Shown here piece by piece: positions 1 through 12,400 of a stretch of DNA of 64,000 bases. The stretch is taken from the NCBI RefSeq assembly GCF_000005505.3, contig NC_016131.3, forward strand, positions 19,985,501 through 20,049,500, written 5' to 3'. Each line of letters opens with the position of its first letter. The stretch's first letter is position 1. Below the pieces are notes generated by a model. The model ran no database searches and was not told where the DNA came from. It saw only the letters and a list, made by a program, of their open reading frames with translations. This stretch comes from Brachypodium distachyon (taxonomy: Eukaryota > Streptophyta > Magnoliopsida > Poales > Poaceae). Both the position numbers and the translations under genes were made by a program.

Positions 1-233
1 TGTTTTCTAATGGAAAGTAGAAATCAGGATGTGGGAACTGGAATGCATGTGAAAAAAAGAATGAACAGTCCAAAAGCACTTTTGCAACAACAACAAAATC
101 TTCATAGTGATGCATGCAAGTGCATCAACTTATAGTTCCAACGTGTAAGCATTTCATAACACTGGTTCCCTCCATGCCATCAGCCCAATGATACTACATC
201 CTCACACAACAGTAAAAAACTTCCACGACATAC

Positions 234-1224
234 CATTGCAGCTGCAGCATATGACTTGCGAGTACAGAGGATACAGTCAACCCCGCCGGCGTCGAGCAGC
301 GCATACGCATGGATGGAGACGATGCACCCACAATGCAGCCTCTGCTCAGTAGAAGCCAAATAGAGGAAGAGATCAACCAGCAAGCACAAAGCATGAACGT
401 CGCCCCAAAGGCTAGCCAGAGAATCAGCATGCACGCCTACATACCTTCCCGCAAGCTTCGCAGTTCCTCCATCCGGCCACTTCCGAATGGAACGTCTCGC
501 AGAAGCTCCCCTGTTCGAACGAACCACTGCACACAGAAAACAGAGAGCACACATGCATGCATGCACCAGGCACCCACCCATGAGTCGCACGCGAGTCAAA
601 CCACAAACCCCCCAACTTTACACAAAACTCCCTAATATCCTCTGAAATTGCAACAACGTAGCGATCACTCCACGTAGATCCGGTGGGTGCCATAGGCGAA
701 TCCGCCCTTCGAGGGAGCGAGCTCGCGCCGCACGAATCGAGCGGGGCGAAGGGGGGGAGTTGATTAAGGGGTTACCGTACGTACTAGCATCGGTCGCAGA
801 GCTCGGCGAAGTCGCCGGAGCGTAGGCGCCAGCCGCGGCGGCGCGGGCCTTCCGATTTGGGGTCCTTGCAGTGCGTGTTGAAGCAGATCCTGGGCCGCTG
901 CTGATGCGAGGAGGGCGGATGGGGTTGCTGCTGCTGCTGCTGATGCGAGCCGGCTGGATGGGGCTGCTGTGGCTGCTGATGCGAGACGGGTGTATGGGGC
1001 TGAGGTTGCTGATGGGAGGCGGCCGGATGGGGCTGCGGCTGCTGGTGCGAGGCGGGTGGATGGAACTGCGGCGGCGGAGGGGCGGAAGAACCAGACGGCT
1101 GCTGAGGCGGGGGCGGCTTCGGCTGGGGAGGCGGCGGCTGCACCGACATGGGGGTAGCGGTGGGGGCGGTCGCGGGGGTGGGTGCGGAGGGGGGCGGAGG
1201 CCGCGGCGGCGCCGGCGAGGACAT
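234..1224 (-). CDS. VAL: VAL/HSI2-type B3-domain transcriptional repressor, 5' exons only (partial)
   Basis: Three exons are visible: 1224-785, 526-445 and 341-234. Each junction has GT/AG and the phases agree. The gene continues off the left edge, so the B3, CW and EAR parts expected of this family are not seen. Residues 1-113 are low-complexity Pro/Gln/His. From residue 114 there is a Cys-rich PHD-like zinc region: CFNTHC, GWRLRSGDFAELCDRC, then YGSFEQGSFC, GWRNCEACGK, RLHCGC and GGVDCILC. This spacing matches the N-terminus of plant VAL proteins (Arabidopsis VAL1/HSI2), which bind RY motifs through B3 and recruit Polycomb and deacetylase complexes to silence seed-maturation genes and FLC. 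The ATG at 1224 is the first one in frame with the zinc region. Family assignment is strong; the paralogue is not settled. Confidence 0.85.
552..565. promoter_or_regulatory. Overlapping RY motifs (CATGCATGCATGCA) in VAL intron 1
   Basis: Three overlapping CATGCA motifs lie inside intron 1 (527-784) of the VAL gene. Another CATGCA is in intron 2 near 428 and another in intron 3 near 111. CATGCA is the recognition core of the B3 domain of VAL and ABI3/FUS3 proteins. A role in self-regulation is inference only. Confidence 0.4.
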
Positions 1225-1480
1225 GGTCGGAACCCTAGGCCGAGCGGCGGTACGGCGAGACGGGAGGTCGAGGAGGGGGGGTTTTGAGGGGTGTGGGAAT
1301 CGTGGGGGCGCGAGGAATAAGACGAGCGGAGAGGGGAAGGGAGGCGAGGAAGGGGGAGGCTTTTAAAGCGAGCCCCCAGAAAAGTAGTTGCAGTAGTAGT
1401 ACTACTACTCACCGTCTGGATTGCTCCTGCTACGTCTACGCAAAACGCCTCGGTCTCACCTCCCAAATCGCCCACCGTAT
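1225..1480 (-). promoter_or_regulatory. Leader and proximal promoter of the VAL gene
   Basis: This GC- and purine-rich stretch lies upstream of the VAL start codon. A TTTAAA-like AT patch sits at 1366-1375. No canonical TATA box is obvious. Sequence beyond about 1480 becomes AT-rich, so the core promoter is probably here. Confidence 0.3.
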
Positions 1481-3284
1481 GCCATGCGGCCTAATGCTAC
1501 GACTAACCGGAGTATACTCCATCCGTAATTCCGTATATACTCTCTATATTACTCTTATTTTCATTCATGCCCCTGTGTATATCTACAACAAATTTTCAAA
1601 ATACCCCTTCGGCCCCATATTAAATGCATGTATTTAGACGTGTTTCGACGCTTAATATAGGACAAAAGGAGTTACTCTGTCCGTTGGTCTTGTAACCGCG
1701 TCGAGGTAACTTCTTCTACTATAATACACATGCCATGTGTATTCTAGGAAAGAAAAAAGAGTTACTTGGGGGAATACTCTTTTTGCAAAATACAGCAATC
1801 CATGAAAAAAAAATTATGGTTAACTGGTGTTAGGTGGAACGAAAATTGCGGATTTTACCTTTACGTTGATGCATATATCGCGGGATTACAAATCTTCTAT
1901 ATCTAAGTAGGAACCACTATTTGATTTCTCTCAACATGCAAGCATGCCATATCATCATATCATTAATATGTTCACATCTATTTAGTGAGAAACTCATATT
2001 TGTTGCACATGCATGTATGATATTTTCTATCATGATATCCTCACTATGTGAAGAATTTATCACACAATTTCATTCAATGTTTTGAGTTTTAAATACTCTT
2101 TCGTTGCTGTACTCAATTTCACTCATGCATGTATATTAACTAAAAATTTCCGCAACAACGTGCGGGGCATCGTCTCTAGTTTTTCTACGATATGTCGCCT
2201 TGAAATGTCAAACGGAGGAAAACGTGCTCCATGCATGCACGTTCGTTCGCTCCAAAGCCCCTGTCTCCTCCGATCCAATCTGGCTTTTAATTTCCTGGAC
2301 GACCGCGTGATGTGAGCAAGCGTCAGTAAAATAACACGACGAAAACGACCTCTATCGTTCCACGTTAAAATAAGAAATTTGCCAATCTCATCTTCCGGCT
2401 AGATTAAACAAGTGCCGGCCCCTTGGCTATCTACGGCACCACGTACTTGGGTACGTACGTACATGCGTAACCTCCGAGCGTGAACGGAACTACGGAGTAC
2501 GTACTAATCCGGGGTTAATTTAGCAGCCGTGTACGCCGACGTTGGTACGTCCGCAGGGAGGAAGCTCGGCAGGGAAACGGATGCGCGGAGGAGCCATGCG
2601 GGCCTTGCCGGTGCGCGGCGTCCCGTCACGCGCCTGCGGTGGACTTACCGACCGCTCCTGTCCCGCGACCGTAGCGTACGTGTACGTGAGGCCGTGAGGG
2701 CGATGCTGGGAGCCTGGGATCATGGCGGTATCCGTACCTCCCGGTGAGCACAGCTGGCGAGCCCATGCACGCCACGACCGGCGCCGAGGCCACCAACACG
2801 TCGTCGCGCGGGCCTGTTCGTCGCGGCGCGGGGATCCAGATAGAGGGGAGCGGGACCTACTGGTCAGCGGCTTTGTTTTATGCGGGGAGAAACGAATCGA
2901 TTTGTTTGCAGCTAGCACTTAATTTTTGCCTTTTGCTGCAGCTGTCGAACCAAGGCTGTACGCCTGTACACCAGATCGACGAACGGTACGACGGACGGGT
3001 GGTGAGCGCGTGCGCTTTGAGATTGGTGAGCCCGTGCCACTGGTGCCAGCCATGCAGAGGCTAGTACGTATGTACGCGCGTACGTACTGTTGTCTGTACA
3101 TTTTTGTACAGTACTGTACGTGCGTGCTTGGTTGCGTTTGGTTTGTGCCGTCGTTACCGTGCAAACAGTGCGGTTGGACACCAAGTGGGCAAACAGTGCG
3201 GACGGACGGACGTCCTCGACTCCTCCAGACGGGTGATACCCGTGCGTGCCGTTGCATGCAAATTTTACACAATCTTTTCAAAGC

Positions 3285-3302
3285 TACTCCCTCCAGGGAG
3301 TA
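3285..3302. repeat. Back-to-back Stowaway termini (palindrome)
   Basis: TACTCCCTCCAGGGAGTA is two Stowaway-type ends (TA plus CTCCCT and its complement) joined with only two bases between. It looks like a collapsed element or an excision scar. Confidence 0.4.
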
Positions 3303-5605
3303 CTAAATATCGTTTTCAAATATTTTAATTTTAGAGTTTTTCAAAACTTCTAACATATGAATTCAACCATTTCTAAAATTTTGGGTACACGAGGCTTACA
3401 TTAGTATGGATTTACCTGGTCTCGTGAGCACATTGTTTGTGAGACTTAAAATCAAGGTGTAGGACGATGAATTTCTGCCCCGGAATTTCGAAGGCACGGC
3501 AGATTTAGGAAAAAAGAGTTTGTGTGCATGGACACTAATACACAAAGATCTTCTCCGAGGAAACGAGGACCACTATGCAAAATTACCAACAAAATCATCC
3601 ATATCCGCCCTTGATGATCTTTGGCTACAGATATGTATCGCGATTAATTTTCGCCTTTGGTTATAGATGTATCTAATTGGTGACTACACAAAGTTTGTGT
3701 TATTGGTATGTAGCTATCTATAAGTAGACGTTACTAGTCGGTAAAGTCGAATATTTTAAATCATGCATCGTTGCTACAAAAAATCCCTCCAGATCTGGCC
3801 TTGACTTCTGACGATCTATACGATTAATGTCCAACTTTAGTTATAGATATTGCATGTATTAGAATAATTGTTCACATGTAGAAGGTTATGCATTATGTGT
3901 CAGTCCTTGATAAGTAAATAGCTATTATCGAGGAATGAAATATCAGAACCTCGCGACAATAATGTCTTTGCATGTGATTTTCTTTGGATGTGCAAATACG
4001 CTTTGCGGGGCCGATGGGTTCTAACACTCAGATTTACCAGATTAGAGCCCCAAGGATTTAGTAGTAGTCCTACTCCTGCCTTGATTGCATTGTAGGAAAG
4101 TCACATAGTGCAATTGTGTCTATAATAGGAGTGTCTCGTGAGTTAGCCAGGGGAACTCGGTGGGCTAGGGGTTATGTCTAGAACCCGTAGGACTCCATGA
4201 CACGTTTATACGTTGAAAACATCTTTCATCATGTTTTTATTGGTTCTTACCAATTTTCATTAAGTTTTCTGGACTAAATTTCTATTAATTGTCACCACAA
4301 AAAATTTCCTCGTACATCTTGGTTTATTATTTCGAGAAACTTCTTTTGCAGGAAAAATGCTAGAAAATCAGGATAAAAGTTTGGGGACAATCCTAGCAGG
4401 CACGCAGAACGAGGCGGGCAACAGCGAAAGGAGGGACACGTCAAAAGGAGTGTGCATGTTGGGCCAGCCAGCCAAAGTCAAGGCAGGGGCGCTATGTTTG
4501 GGCTAAAAAAACATAGATGCAATTTGTTTTCGCTTGGACCCATGCTTACAGCCCTTCTATCGTGGGGCGTATAGGCCCGGCCCTGGCCGAGTTGTCTTCA
4601 TGCTTATGCAAGTATTAAATGGTGTTCGTCACATTTACACGAAGACATGGTTGATTTGGCAAATACCGTTGATGTAAAAATGTATAATACTGCTCCCTCT
4701 GATCCATATTATTTTTTTGGTCCATGTTACTTGTCGCTGATACAACTGTTGTACTAAATCAACTACAAGTATTATGTATCGGAGATTGTATTTGATTTGA
4801 AACAATAAATAATACACTATTATTTAAACATATATTGCACTTAGTCTGTTTCAATATACGGGCACTGCGCTGGTGTAGCGCCCGGCCTGTATCTAGCGTA
4901 GTCAGCGTGCCGATTAAAACTCTTGTTGTCGATTTTTTTTACTACTACCTGTTTTAGTTTGAATTATCGTAATTACGCGTGCATGCATGTTGTTCCCGTT
5001 CATCTCACCAAGTTTGCCAGTACACCCTTAGACGCACGGCATCGATCGATTTAATTAGCTCATGCATGCACGTGGATCTACTGCATTAAATCATACTCCG
5101 TACATTTTAGTAACAGAGAAGCTTGCGTGAGTACGGAACAAGTCTAATTTATGCGTGCATGGTTAGGTAGACTTGCGTCAATTATTGATACAAAAAGATC
5201 AGTTGCATTACAAAACCAGAGTTGGAACAAAACTTAGCCTAAATCGATGGAAGGGCGTGCACTTTTCTTATGAAAGTAACGTAGCATTGTTGATAGGGTG
5301 GAAGAGAAAAATGAAGAAACCGTATTGGGTGTTGAGATATATAAATGGGTCACCATTAGAATACCTTTCTATCCTTGCTTAGGTCAACTAAGTGAATTGG
5401 TTTTCCAAAAAAGTGACGTGACTTTGAAATTTTCGTTCATCTGATTGAACGAATTAGGGTCGGATGATGGTACCCTAATAGTGATCTATTTGCATCTTGT
5501 CCTCGTGACTGAAAAATGATCCCCTAGCATCCGAGGTTGGCATCGTTCCACGAGTTGTCGTTTCTTAGTTAAACTTTTACCACCCTAAAGCAATATCGAG
5601 AAATA

Positions 5606-5865
5606 CTCCCCCCGTTCTAATTAAATGCAAGAAGTGTTAACTTTGTTCTAAGTCAAACTTTTAAAACTTTGATGAAGTTTATAGAAACATCTACCAATAT
5701 CTACAACTCTAAATTCATTTTATAAATCGATCGTTATATACATTTTCATAGTATATTATTCTACATTCTAAATATATTGATATGTTTTCTATAAACTCGA
5801 TCAAACTTAAAAAAAGTCCGGCTTAAGGCACAACTAAAACTTTTTATATTTAGAATGGGGCAATG
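5606..5865. mobile_element. Stowaway-like MITE, degraded
   Basis: It starts after TA with CTCCCCCCGTTCTAATTAAATG. It ends near 5865 in a damaged complement (TTAGAATGGGG). The inside is AT-rich and partly self-complementary, for example around AAACTTTGATGAAGTTT. The terminus at the right is eroded, so the boundary is approximate. Confidence 0.45.
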
Positions 5866-6141
5866 ACTGATTTGTATACACCCCATATTTTGAAATCATA
5901 TCTCTAGGTGACATGGAAGGCACAGCAGAAACTGGCTGCGTAAAATATAATTATGCATATACTATTGCCTAGCTTTGATATACTATTGCCTAGCTTTGAG
6001 TCACACTATGCGTGCAATGCATAAGTTATTATTTTCGATCCCTGCCTAATGCCGTAATGCAATCCGTACGTGTAACCATTTGTGCTGGCATCAGCTGGTG
6101 GCCTATGCACGTTTGTAACTTTTATTTTCGGCCATGTGCTA

Positions 6142-6253
6142 CTTCCTCCTCCGTTTGCTAAATATTTGTCGATGTTTTAGTCCATCTCACCATTTTTGAT
6201 TGCTCATTTAGAAACACAATAAAACAGCGACAAGTATTTAGAAACGGAAGGAG
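6142..6253. mobile_element. Stowaway MITE
   Basis: Terminal inverted repeats read CTTCCTCCTCCGTTTGCTAA on the left and its near-complement (TATTTAGAAACGGAAGGAG) on the right. TA dinucleotides flank both sides (6140-6141 and 6254-6255). The inner arms also pair (ATATTTGTCG and CGACAAGTAT). About 112 bp, non-coding, typical of grass Stowaway elements. Confidence 0.7.
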
Positions 6254-7072
6254 TACCTGCCTACTTCCTTATTGCCCATTTACCCCACGTAGGAACCATC
6301 ATAAAACTACTCCGTCACAAAAAGGTTGAGATTATCTAGGGTTTTTCTGTTGCCTACCACGTAAGAATCATAAAACAAACAAGGTTGATTTGGTCATGCA
6401 TGCGGAAATGAGGGGATAAACAAGAAGATCAGTGCGCCAAAACAAAATGGTGCATCTGTCGGCGTATGGTCCGCAGAAAAACAATAAAGCAGGCATGCGT
6501 GTGCGCTAGCTACAAAGAGGGATGTTCTGCGCGTTATGTCTCTACAGCCCTCCCTGCGTTGGCAGTTTGCCGTAAGAAGTTCTGTGATAGGAACCGTATT
6601 TGTCTTTTCTCGGTCACCCTTTTGTCGGTATACCATATGGCATTCCTCTCACGAGAAAATGGAAAACAGAGCAAGAATACGATATGTAACGTGGTATGCG
6701 TGGCGTCTCATGCTATTTGGATCATCATCGTTTGGTACAAAGAAAAATTCGGCCTCCAATCGAGTGGGATACAAAGAGTTGTAATACGCTCATATGTTGC
6801 ACAAAGTCCAGAAGATCTTAATCTTTTTGTCCAGGAATCAAATCATGCATCTTAACTAGGAGTAGAATACTCTGCGTACCTGGTTCGGTCAACCATCCAG
6901 CTTATCCCCATTGTCAACTCTCCTTGCAATTGAACTCGCCGAAATAAATAAATAAAGAAATAATCCTTGCACGGCAAAAATAATGGAGACGATCTGAGCA
7001 AGCAATCGATTGGATCGCATCAAGGATGGACCGGCTGTCTGACCAGAGGACCCTGCCGCGGCAGGCGCGGCT

Positions 7073-7250
7073 CATGCAAGCATGCATGCTACGACCTTTT
7101 AAAATGATCTTGGCATGCATGCATCAACGCATGCAAGGCAGGTGCATGCAGGTGCGCCATGTGTTGGCTGGCTAGCTAGCACCGTACTACTAGTACTAAT
7201 CCAGGAGCATCGTTCCTAATTACTCCTGCTCCACGCATGCATCCATGCAT
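7073..7250. promoter_or_regulatory. Dense cluster of RY (CATGCA) motifs
   Basis: At least eight CATGCA/TGCATG occurrences fall within 180 bp, near 7073, 7081, 7114, 7130, 7144 and 7234-7250. No gene starts here. The nearest transcription unit downstream on the minus strand is the VAL gene about 6 kb away. Whether the cluster is functional is unknown; repeated CATG palindromes also arise by slippage. Confidence 0.25.
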
Positions 7251-8525
7251 TTATGTGTACACGGAAGTGTGCTCTTTAATTGATTTTGGTACGAGTTGGT
7301 GATAGTCAGGTGGATGCTGAGAACCTAAAGAAAACAAAGACATGCACGCAGTACAACTGTACATGCAACCTGCTCTCATAAACAGATAGTATGTTTTGGA
7401 TCAGAGGGTCCTCTCTCCGGTGTGTGTAACCCTGGCTGCTACTCCATATATGAATATATTAGTAGTAAGAATATTATACAGTTCAAGCACTTAAAAAGAC
7501 AAGTTATTTGGATATGCATATATATATATCTACTACTCCAACTAGAATATGTGCACATGCCAAAATTTAATTTGATACTCCCGTAGAAACTCCATGATGC
7601 ACGCTTATCTCATCACAACGTCTTCCTTATTTCCTTTCTAGACAGCTCCCCTAGAAAAAATGTATTCCTTTCTTGACAGCGAGCAGCTGCAGCTAGTACG
7701 TACCATCATGCCCTAGGACTCACTCTAGGAGGCTGGCTTTTGTACACCAGTCGTGGCCACAGACACCCCGCAGTAGCTGCAAGCTGTAAACGGTGGCTGC
7801 AGGAAGAAAAAACTTCTGCTCTTGCGGCCGGCGATCTCTTCTCCGAAAAGATTCTCTTCCTCCCCATCCCCTCCGGGTAGTACTACAATAATGCAGCGTG
7901 CACGTCGGCGCCCAGGGCCACCGGTCGATCGAGCGCCCGTCAAACTCAAATCACCAATCAAATCAGAAAGAGTTTCTTTATATATGACCAAGATCCCCCG
8001 CTCCGGCTCCGCAGTCCGCGCGATGGCAAATTGCCAATCGGCCTCACGAGCTGCCGTGCATGCTGGTTTCCCTCCCCCAGCGCGTTTCTTTCCATCTAGT
8101 AGTACGAGAAAACAAATAAAGAGCTGCGTGCCGGCCTGCCAGTCTGCCACTTCCCCGTCTTGAATCCGGGTGGGATCTTCGCGTGCCTGACTGCTGCAAG
8201 GAAAATTTCCCTCTTTTCTCCACAAGGTTTCACGATACATCGATACGGAAGTGGCAAAATGGATTCCTACTAGAGCAGCCGCACCCCCGGTTTTTTTTCT
8301 AACGTGGAGTACAATTTTCTTTTTTCGCATGGGAACACGTGCTCTGGTTGCAATGGAGTGACGTATACAGACAAGTACAATAAGTAGTTATTTGACACAC
8401 ACAAAATGTGGCTCGATTCATATTTATTCTTTTTTGTTCGATGACTCTGACTGCATAACAACAAATAATATTAGTAGAAACTATATATGATCAAATTAAT
8501 TCAGTCAGTTGGGCATCCGTCTGTC

Positions 8526-9158
8526 GCCCGAAGGACTGCAATGGGCTCGGGATTTTGGACTTGCGCTTGATGGGCCTGGCCCTTGTTTGCCTACGCTGTT
8601 GGTCGTGTGGCTTCTCAGATCTTCCCCGGAGAAATCAACGCAATTGTCTTCTTGCTCGTGCTGACGGTATCGGGCGTCTGATCTCCAATGCAGCGGCTCG
8701 GGTGAATATGGGTGACGGTCGTAGCGTCTTCTTTTGGGTCGATAAATGGATCAAATGTGCGTCCGTAGAAGACATTGCTCCGGATTTATTTGAGCAGATA
8801 TCGTTAAGCATCTTCTCGCAAAAAAAAGAAGAAGATATCGTTAAGCATCCAAAATGACTCTGGCTGTCTGGCTGATGCTCTCCTCAACGCAAGGTGGTTG
8901 TGTGATATTCAAAACCCCATCTCCATATCTGTTTTTCACCAGGGGTTACATGTCCTCTTGGCAGCAAATAATTGTGTCATCACCCCTGATGCTCAAGATC
9001 AGTGGATCTGGTTGTCGACAAGCTCCGGGTCGTATTCCGCCAGATTGATTTCAGAGGTTCATCCCATATTTTGGAAGGTCTGCGCTCCTTTGAACTGCAA
9101 ATTTTTCATTCGGTATTCGGAGACGCATCTGGATAGTCAACAGGTTTGCAAGGAGTGA
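8526..9158 (+). mobile_element. LINE (non-LTR retrotransposon) fragment, frameshifted 3' part of the reverse-transcriptase ORF
   Basis: Conceptual translation in two frames gives the region after the RT domain of plant LINEs: first GLGILDLRLMGLALVCLRCW and MGDGRSVFFWVDKW, then, after a frame change, IWLSTSSGSYSA, FWKVCAPLNCKFF and the zf-RVT type context. The spacing W-x-D-x-W followed by SxSGxYSxR is typical of grass LINE polyproteins. The frame breaks near 8850, where GATATCGTTAAGCATC is duplicated (about 8796 and 8833). No RT catalytic motif is present. Dead fragment. Confidence 0.7.
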
Positions 9159-9417
9159 TCTCCCGTACCGTATGTTCTTTGCAATTTCTCTTCTAATACA
9201 ACACATGCAGTCCTCCTGCATGGTTGAGGAAAAAAAATCTCGTACAGTTCTCACACTGCTGTACTTTCAGACCTAGTTCTAAAGCTATGAGTAGTTTAGC
9301 AGAAATGTTGAAACATCGCCTCTTGCATTGTGGTGTGAGTATTTACATACAACATATGCTAACATGTATGTGAGGGGGGTGCAAGGACAGGGAAAGAGTT
9401 AAGGAATTAAAAAATCA
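9159..9417. other. Downstream flank and 3' UTR of the sphingosine kinase gene
   Basis: Short spacer between the LINE fragment and the stop codon of the minus-strand sphingosine kinase gene. It probably holds that gene's 3' UTR. No other feature seen. Confidence 0.4.
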
Positions 9418-12400
9418 TCATCTTGGGGAGAATATGGTGGCCAGCCCCTGATCCACGGTCAGCTGGATAGGGGGGCCATATGCCATTAGATGCTCTGGCT
9501 CGCCTCCGGCTTTGGATACGTCGCCTCTAGCGAGAACCTCTCCATCAGAGTCGATGATGCCACCTAGGTTACTGTTGCCCACACGCAGTCCCGGCTCAAT
9601 CCGGAGAGCCTTTACCTGATAGTAACAGGTACAGAGATGACAATTCAGTTCAGTAAGATGCATGATCATGTATCAGCTCCTTGCCATATTTGGAATTTAG
9701 GGAGCATTTTCTGGGGATGCGCGGGGGATAGTTAACATACCTTGAAGTACTGTACGTAGGGCGACTCAACGTAGCTTCCGTCCTTCATCCGAAGCAAGAG
9801 CCCGAGAGCAACGGACCTTGGGCAGTCCTTCACTATAGCTGCATCCAAGAAGCCATCCGCAAACTGCAAGACGGTAGAGAAGAATTAGGACGGAGACACT
9901 ATGCCACTGTCGATTAACTGCAAGATGATGAACTATGCCACTGACTGACTGGAGATCACGTAGGATTCACTATGGCCTAACCCAGAGCTTGGCGATAAAT
10001 AGATAAATCAACCGATGATTTCACATAGTTTTGATGCAGCTCAACTGACACAATATGAAACTTACAGCTAGAAACATCAAAAGAAACATGGCAAAACAGA
10101 ATATTTTCAGCTATTAGTACGTCAAAGATGAAATATGAAGAAATGAACCAAAATGATGGTGTGAGACTAACCTTTGCTTGTGGTGCTATCATGACACCTT
10201 CACAAGCAAAAGCAATATTGCTAATCCAGACGTTAACAAATGGACCATTCAGTGATCTCCATTTAACATCAGCTTCATCAACTGAAGGGCCAGGATAGGT
10301 ACATGTTTCATCATTAGAGACACTTGATCTGTCTCCTTCAACACTATTGCTAGCCCCATTAGATTTACAACTGGTAGTTTGCTCCACGGGATCACCAAAT
10401 CCTTCATATCCCGGAGCTGGAATGAAAAGAATACGCCCATTGTACCGTCGCAAGCTCACCACACGTACAAGGGACTGAAATGAAGTTAGAGCATGCAGTT
10501 AATTTACTACATCAATATTTGCAATACATGCCCTTGACTGTACTTGAGTATGAAGGAACTTGACTAAGAATTTTCAGATGCATCTTTCGAAGCAGGAAAG
10601 CATATGTATCCAAATGAATGAAGTGTTTTATAGAAGCGTTTTAGGGTAGCAACCATACATAGACTTCAATGCGAGCGCTTCCCATCCACCTAAACTTCTC
10701 TGACTCAATATCAATATCAGCTACCAAACCTGCAGTTCAGAAATCATTTTCAGGCTTGTGAAGTATGGTGTAATGCCCTAGAAGTAGAGAGTGACAGAAC
10801 AAGCTCTGAGAAGCACAGCCAGTGTTATCAACTGTAGTTTGGAAAAGGTAGCATCAAAGTAGTACAATACATACCCCATGTAAGCATCATGACACTAAAA
10901 AACTTTGTCTTGCCCTGCACGACAGAGGTGACATCTAGGGCACGTTTGTGACCTGTGTTGTCGGAAGGTTGAATCAGCCTTTGTGCAGACACAACGAAGC
11001 ATAAATTTTTGAGAGGATACACAACATGGCTACATAGATGAACAGAGAAAAATATCGTGGAGGTAAAGACTAACCTCTGATGATTGCAAACACAGCATTA
11101 GACATGGAGAAAGGTTCACCAGCAGAGTGCAATAGAGCTTGTACCATTCCATTTCCAGTACCTGTGGCACATTTAATGTGTGAAATATGTACTCAAATGC
11201 TTCACCAGGGCCGAACAAAAAACACAAGCTACAGGCTTACAGCTACAGTAAGAATAAAAGGTACTCAGGATCAAAATGATTTTATTAGAAGAGTATTGCT
11301 GCGATAAACGAAGCTATGTATAGTACAGCTCAACATGCAACTACACCCCTATGATAACTGATAAGGATATTGCTATGATCATATACCTGCAGGGATGATC
11401 CCTAGTGGTACTTTTATTGCTGTGCTCCAGTCTTCTCTTTGCAGCAGACCATTAACAACCTAAAGAAAAGAAAAAAGTTCAAAACAAATACAGAATACAA
11501 GCAAACAGATTAAACAATCTCAATTTTTTCTGAATGGTGTCTAAAAATACTGAAGAGAGTGTATCTGCAGCAAGTCTCATATGTGAAGGATTCATTTAGC
11601 TAACCTCCACAAGGATACCATCACCACTGACACAAATAATCCCATCATATTTCATCAGATCTAGTGAACCAGCAATTTCTTGAGCATGAAGACGATGCTT
11701 GGTTTCTGAAAACAGTTCACAGCTAAATTTTAGCATTAGGGAGGATCTTTCATAATTAGGAAAAGTATAAACATCGATCACAACCTTGCATGGTGTATTG
11801 GATGCCACTAGCTTCAATAAGAGGTAGCACTTCGGTTTGAAAAATCCTCCGCCCACTTCTCTTCCCACCAAAAGGGTTCACTATGATGAACAATCTCTTC
11901 GGCCGACCTATTATCCAATGCCATATTGTGCAAGAAACAGATAAGCATTTTTTTTTCAATCTCCTACATGCTTGTGCTCAGAAATGCAGACAAGCACAAA
12001 CCAAGATCAGGAGTTACTTAATGCTTAGTTTAATAGAAGTAAAATCCTTGGATGCTTGGAGCTATCGTGCAGAATTACAGAAGTACACGAAAACATAGAG
12101 TCCAACTGACATTTCTTTTCTTGAAGTGTAACGGAACACTCCAAGGTGCCATAGGTGGCAACATTAGCACTGAGAAATAAAGCAGAAAAGGATGGGTCTA
12201 TAAACAAACTATCCATATTCCATAGCATTGGTTCGTGCACCTACATATGTTAGCACTAAATTTAGAAGCATCACATAGGAGCCGTACTCAGCAGAAGCAT
12301 AAAATTCAAGCACGATGCAACTACAAGACTGGATGGACATTTGACGGTTTGGGAACAAAGCATGAAACAGAGCTGCCCGGGACACGCGTCCACGCAACCA

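Larger units (their letters stand above)
1481..8519. other. Intergenic region, no supported gene
   Basis: About 7 kb of AT-rich DNA with one GC-rich island (2520-3250). Open frames in the island have no recognisable domain and the two strands are equally open. The stretch holds the Stowaway elements listed separately and many CATGCA motifs. A 201-codon minus-strand frame at 7725-8330 shows no family signature. Confidence 0.6.

Noticed and set aside
618..1475. 285-codon minus-strand frame overlapping VAL exon 1
   Set aside because: It is in a different frame from the zinc-region exon, is built of Arg/Pro/Ser typical of shifted GC-rich reading, and has no domain.
2520..3306. Several open frames in a GC-rich island on both strands
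   Set aside because: All frames are open because of composition. No motif, no splice partner, and start codons are often not ATG.
7725..8330. 201-codon minus-strand ORF
   Set aside because: No recognisable family, no consistent composition, and the opposite strand is also partly open. Not enough to call a gene.
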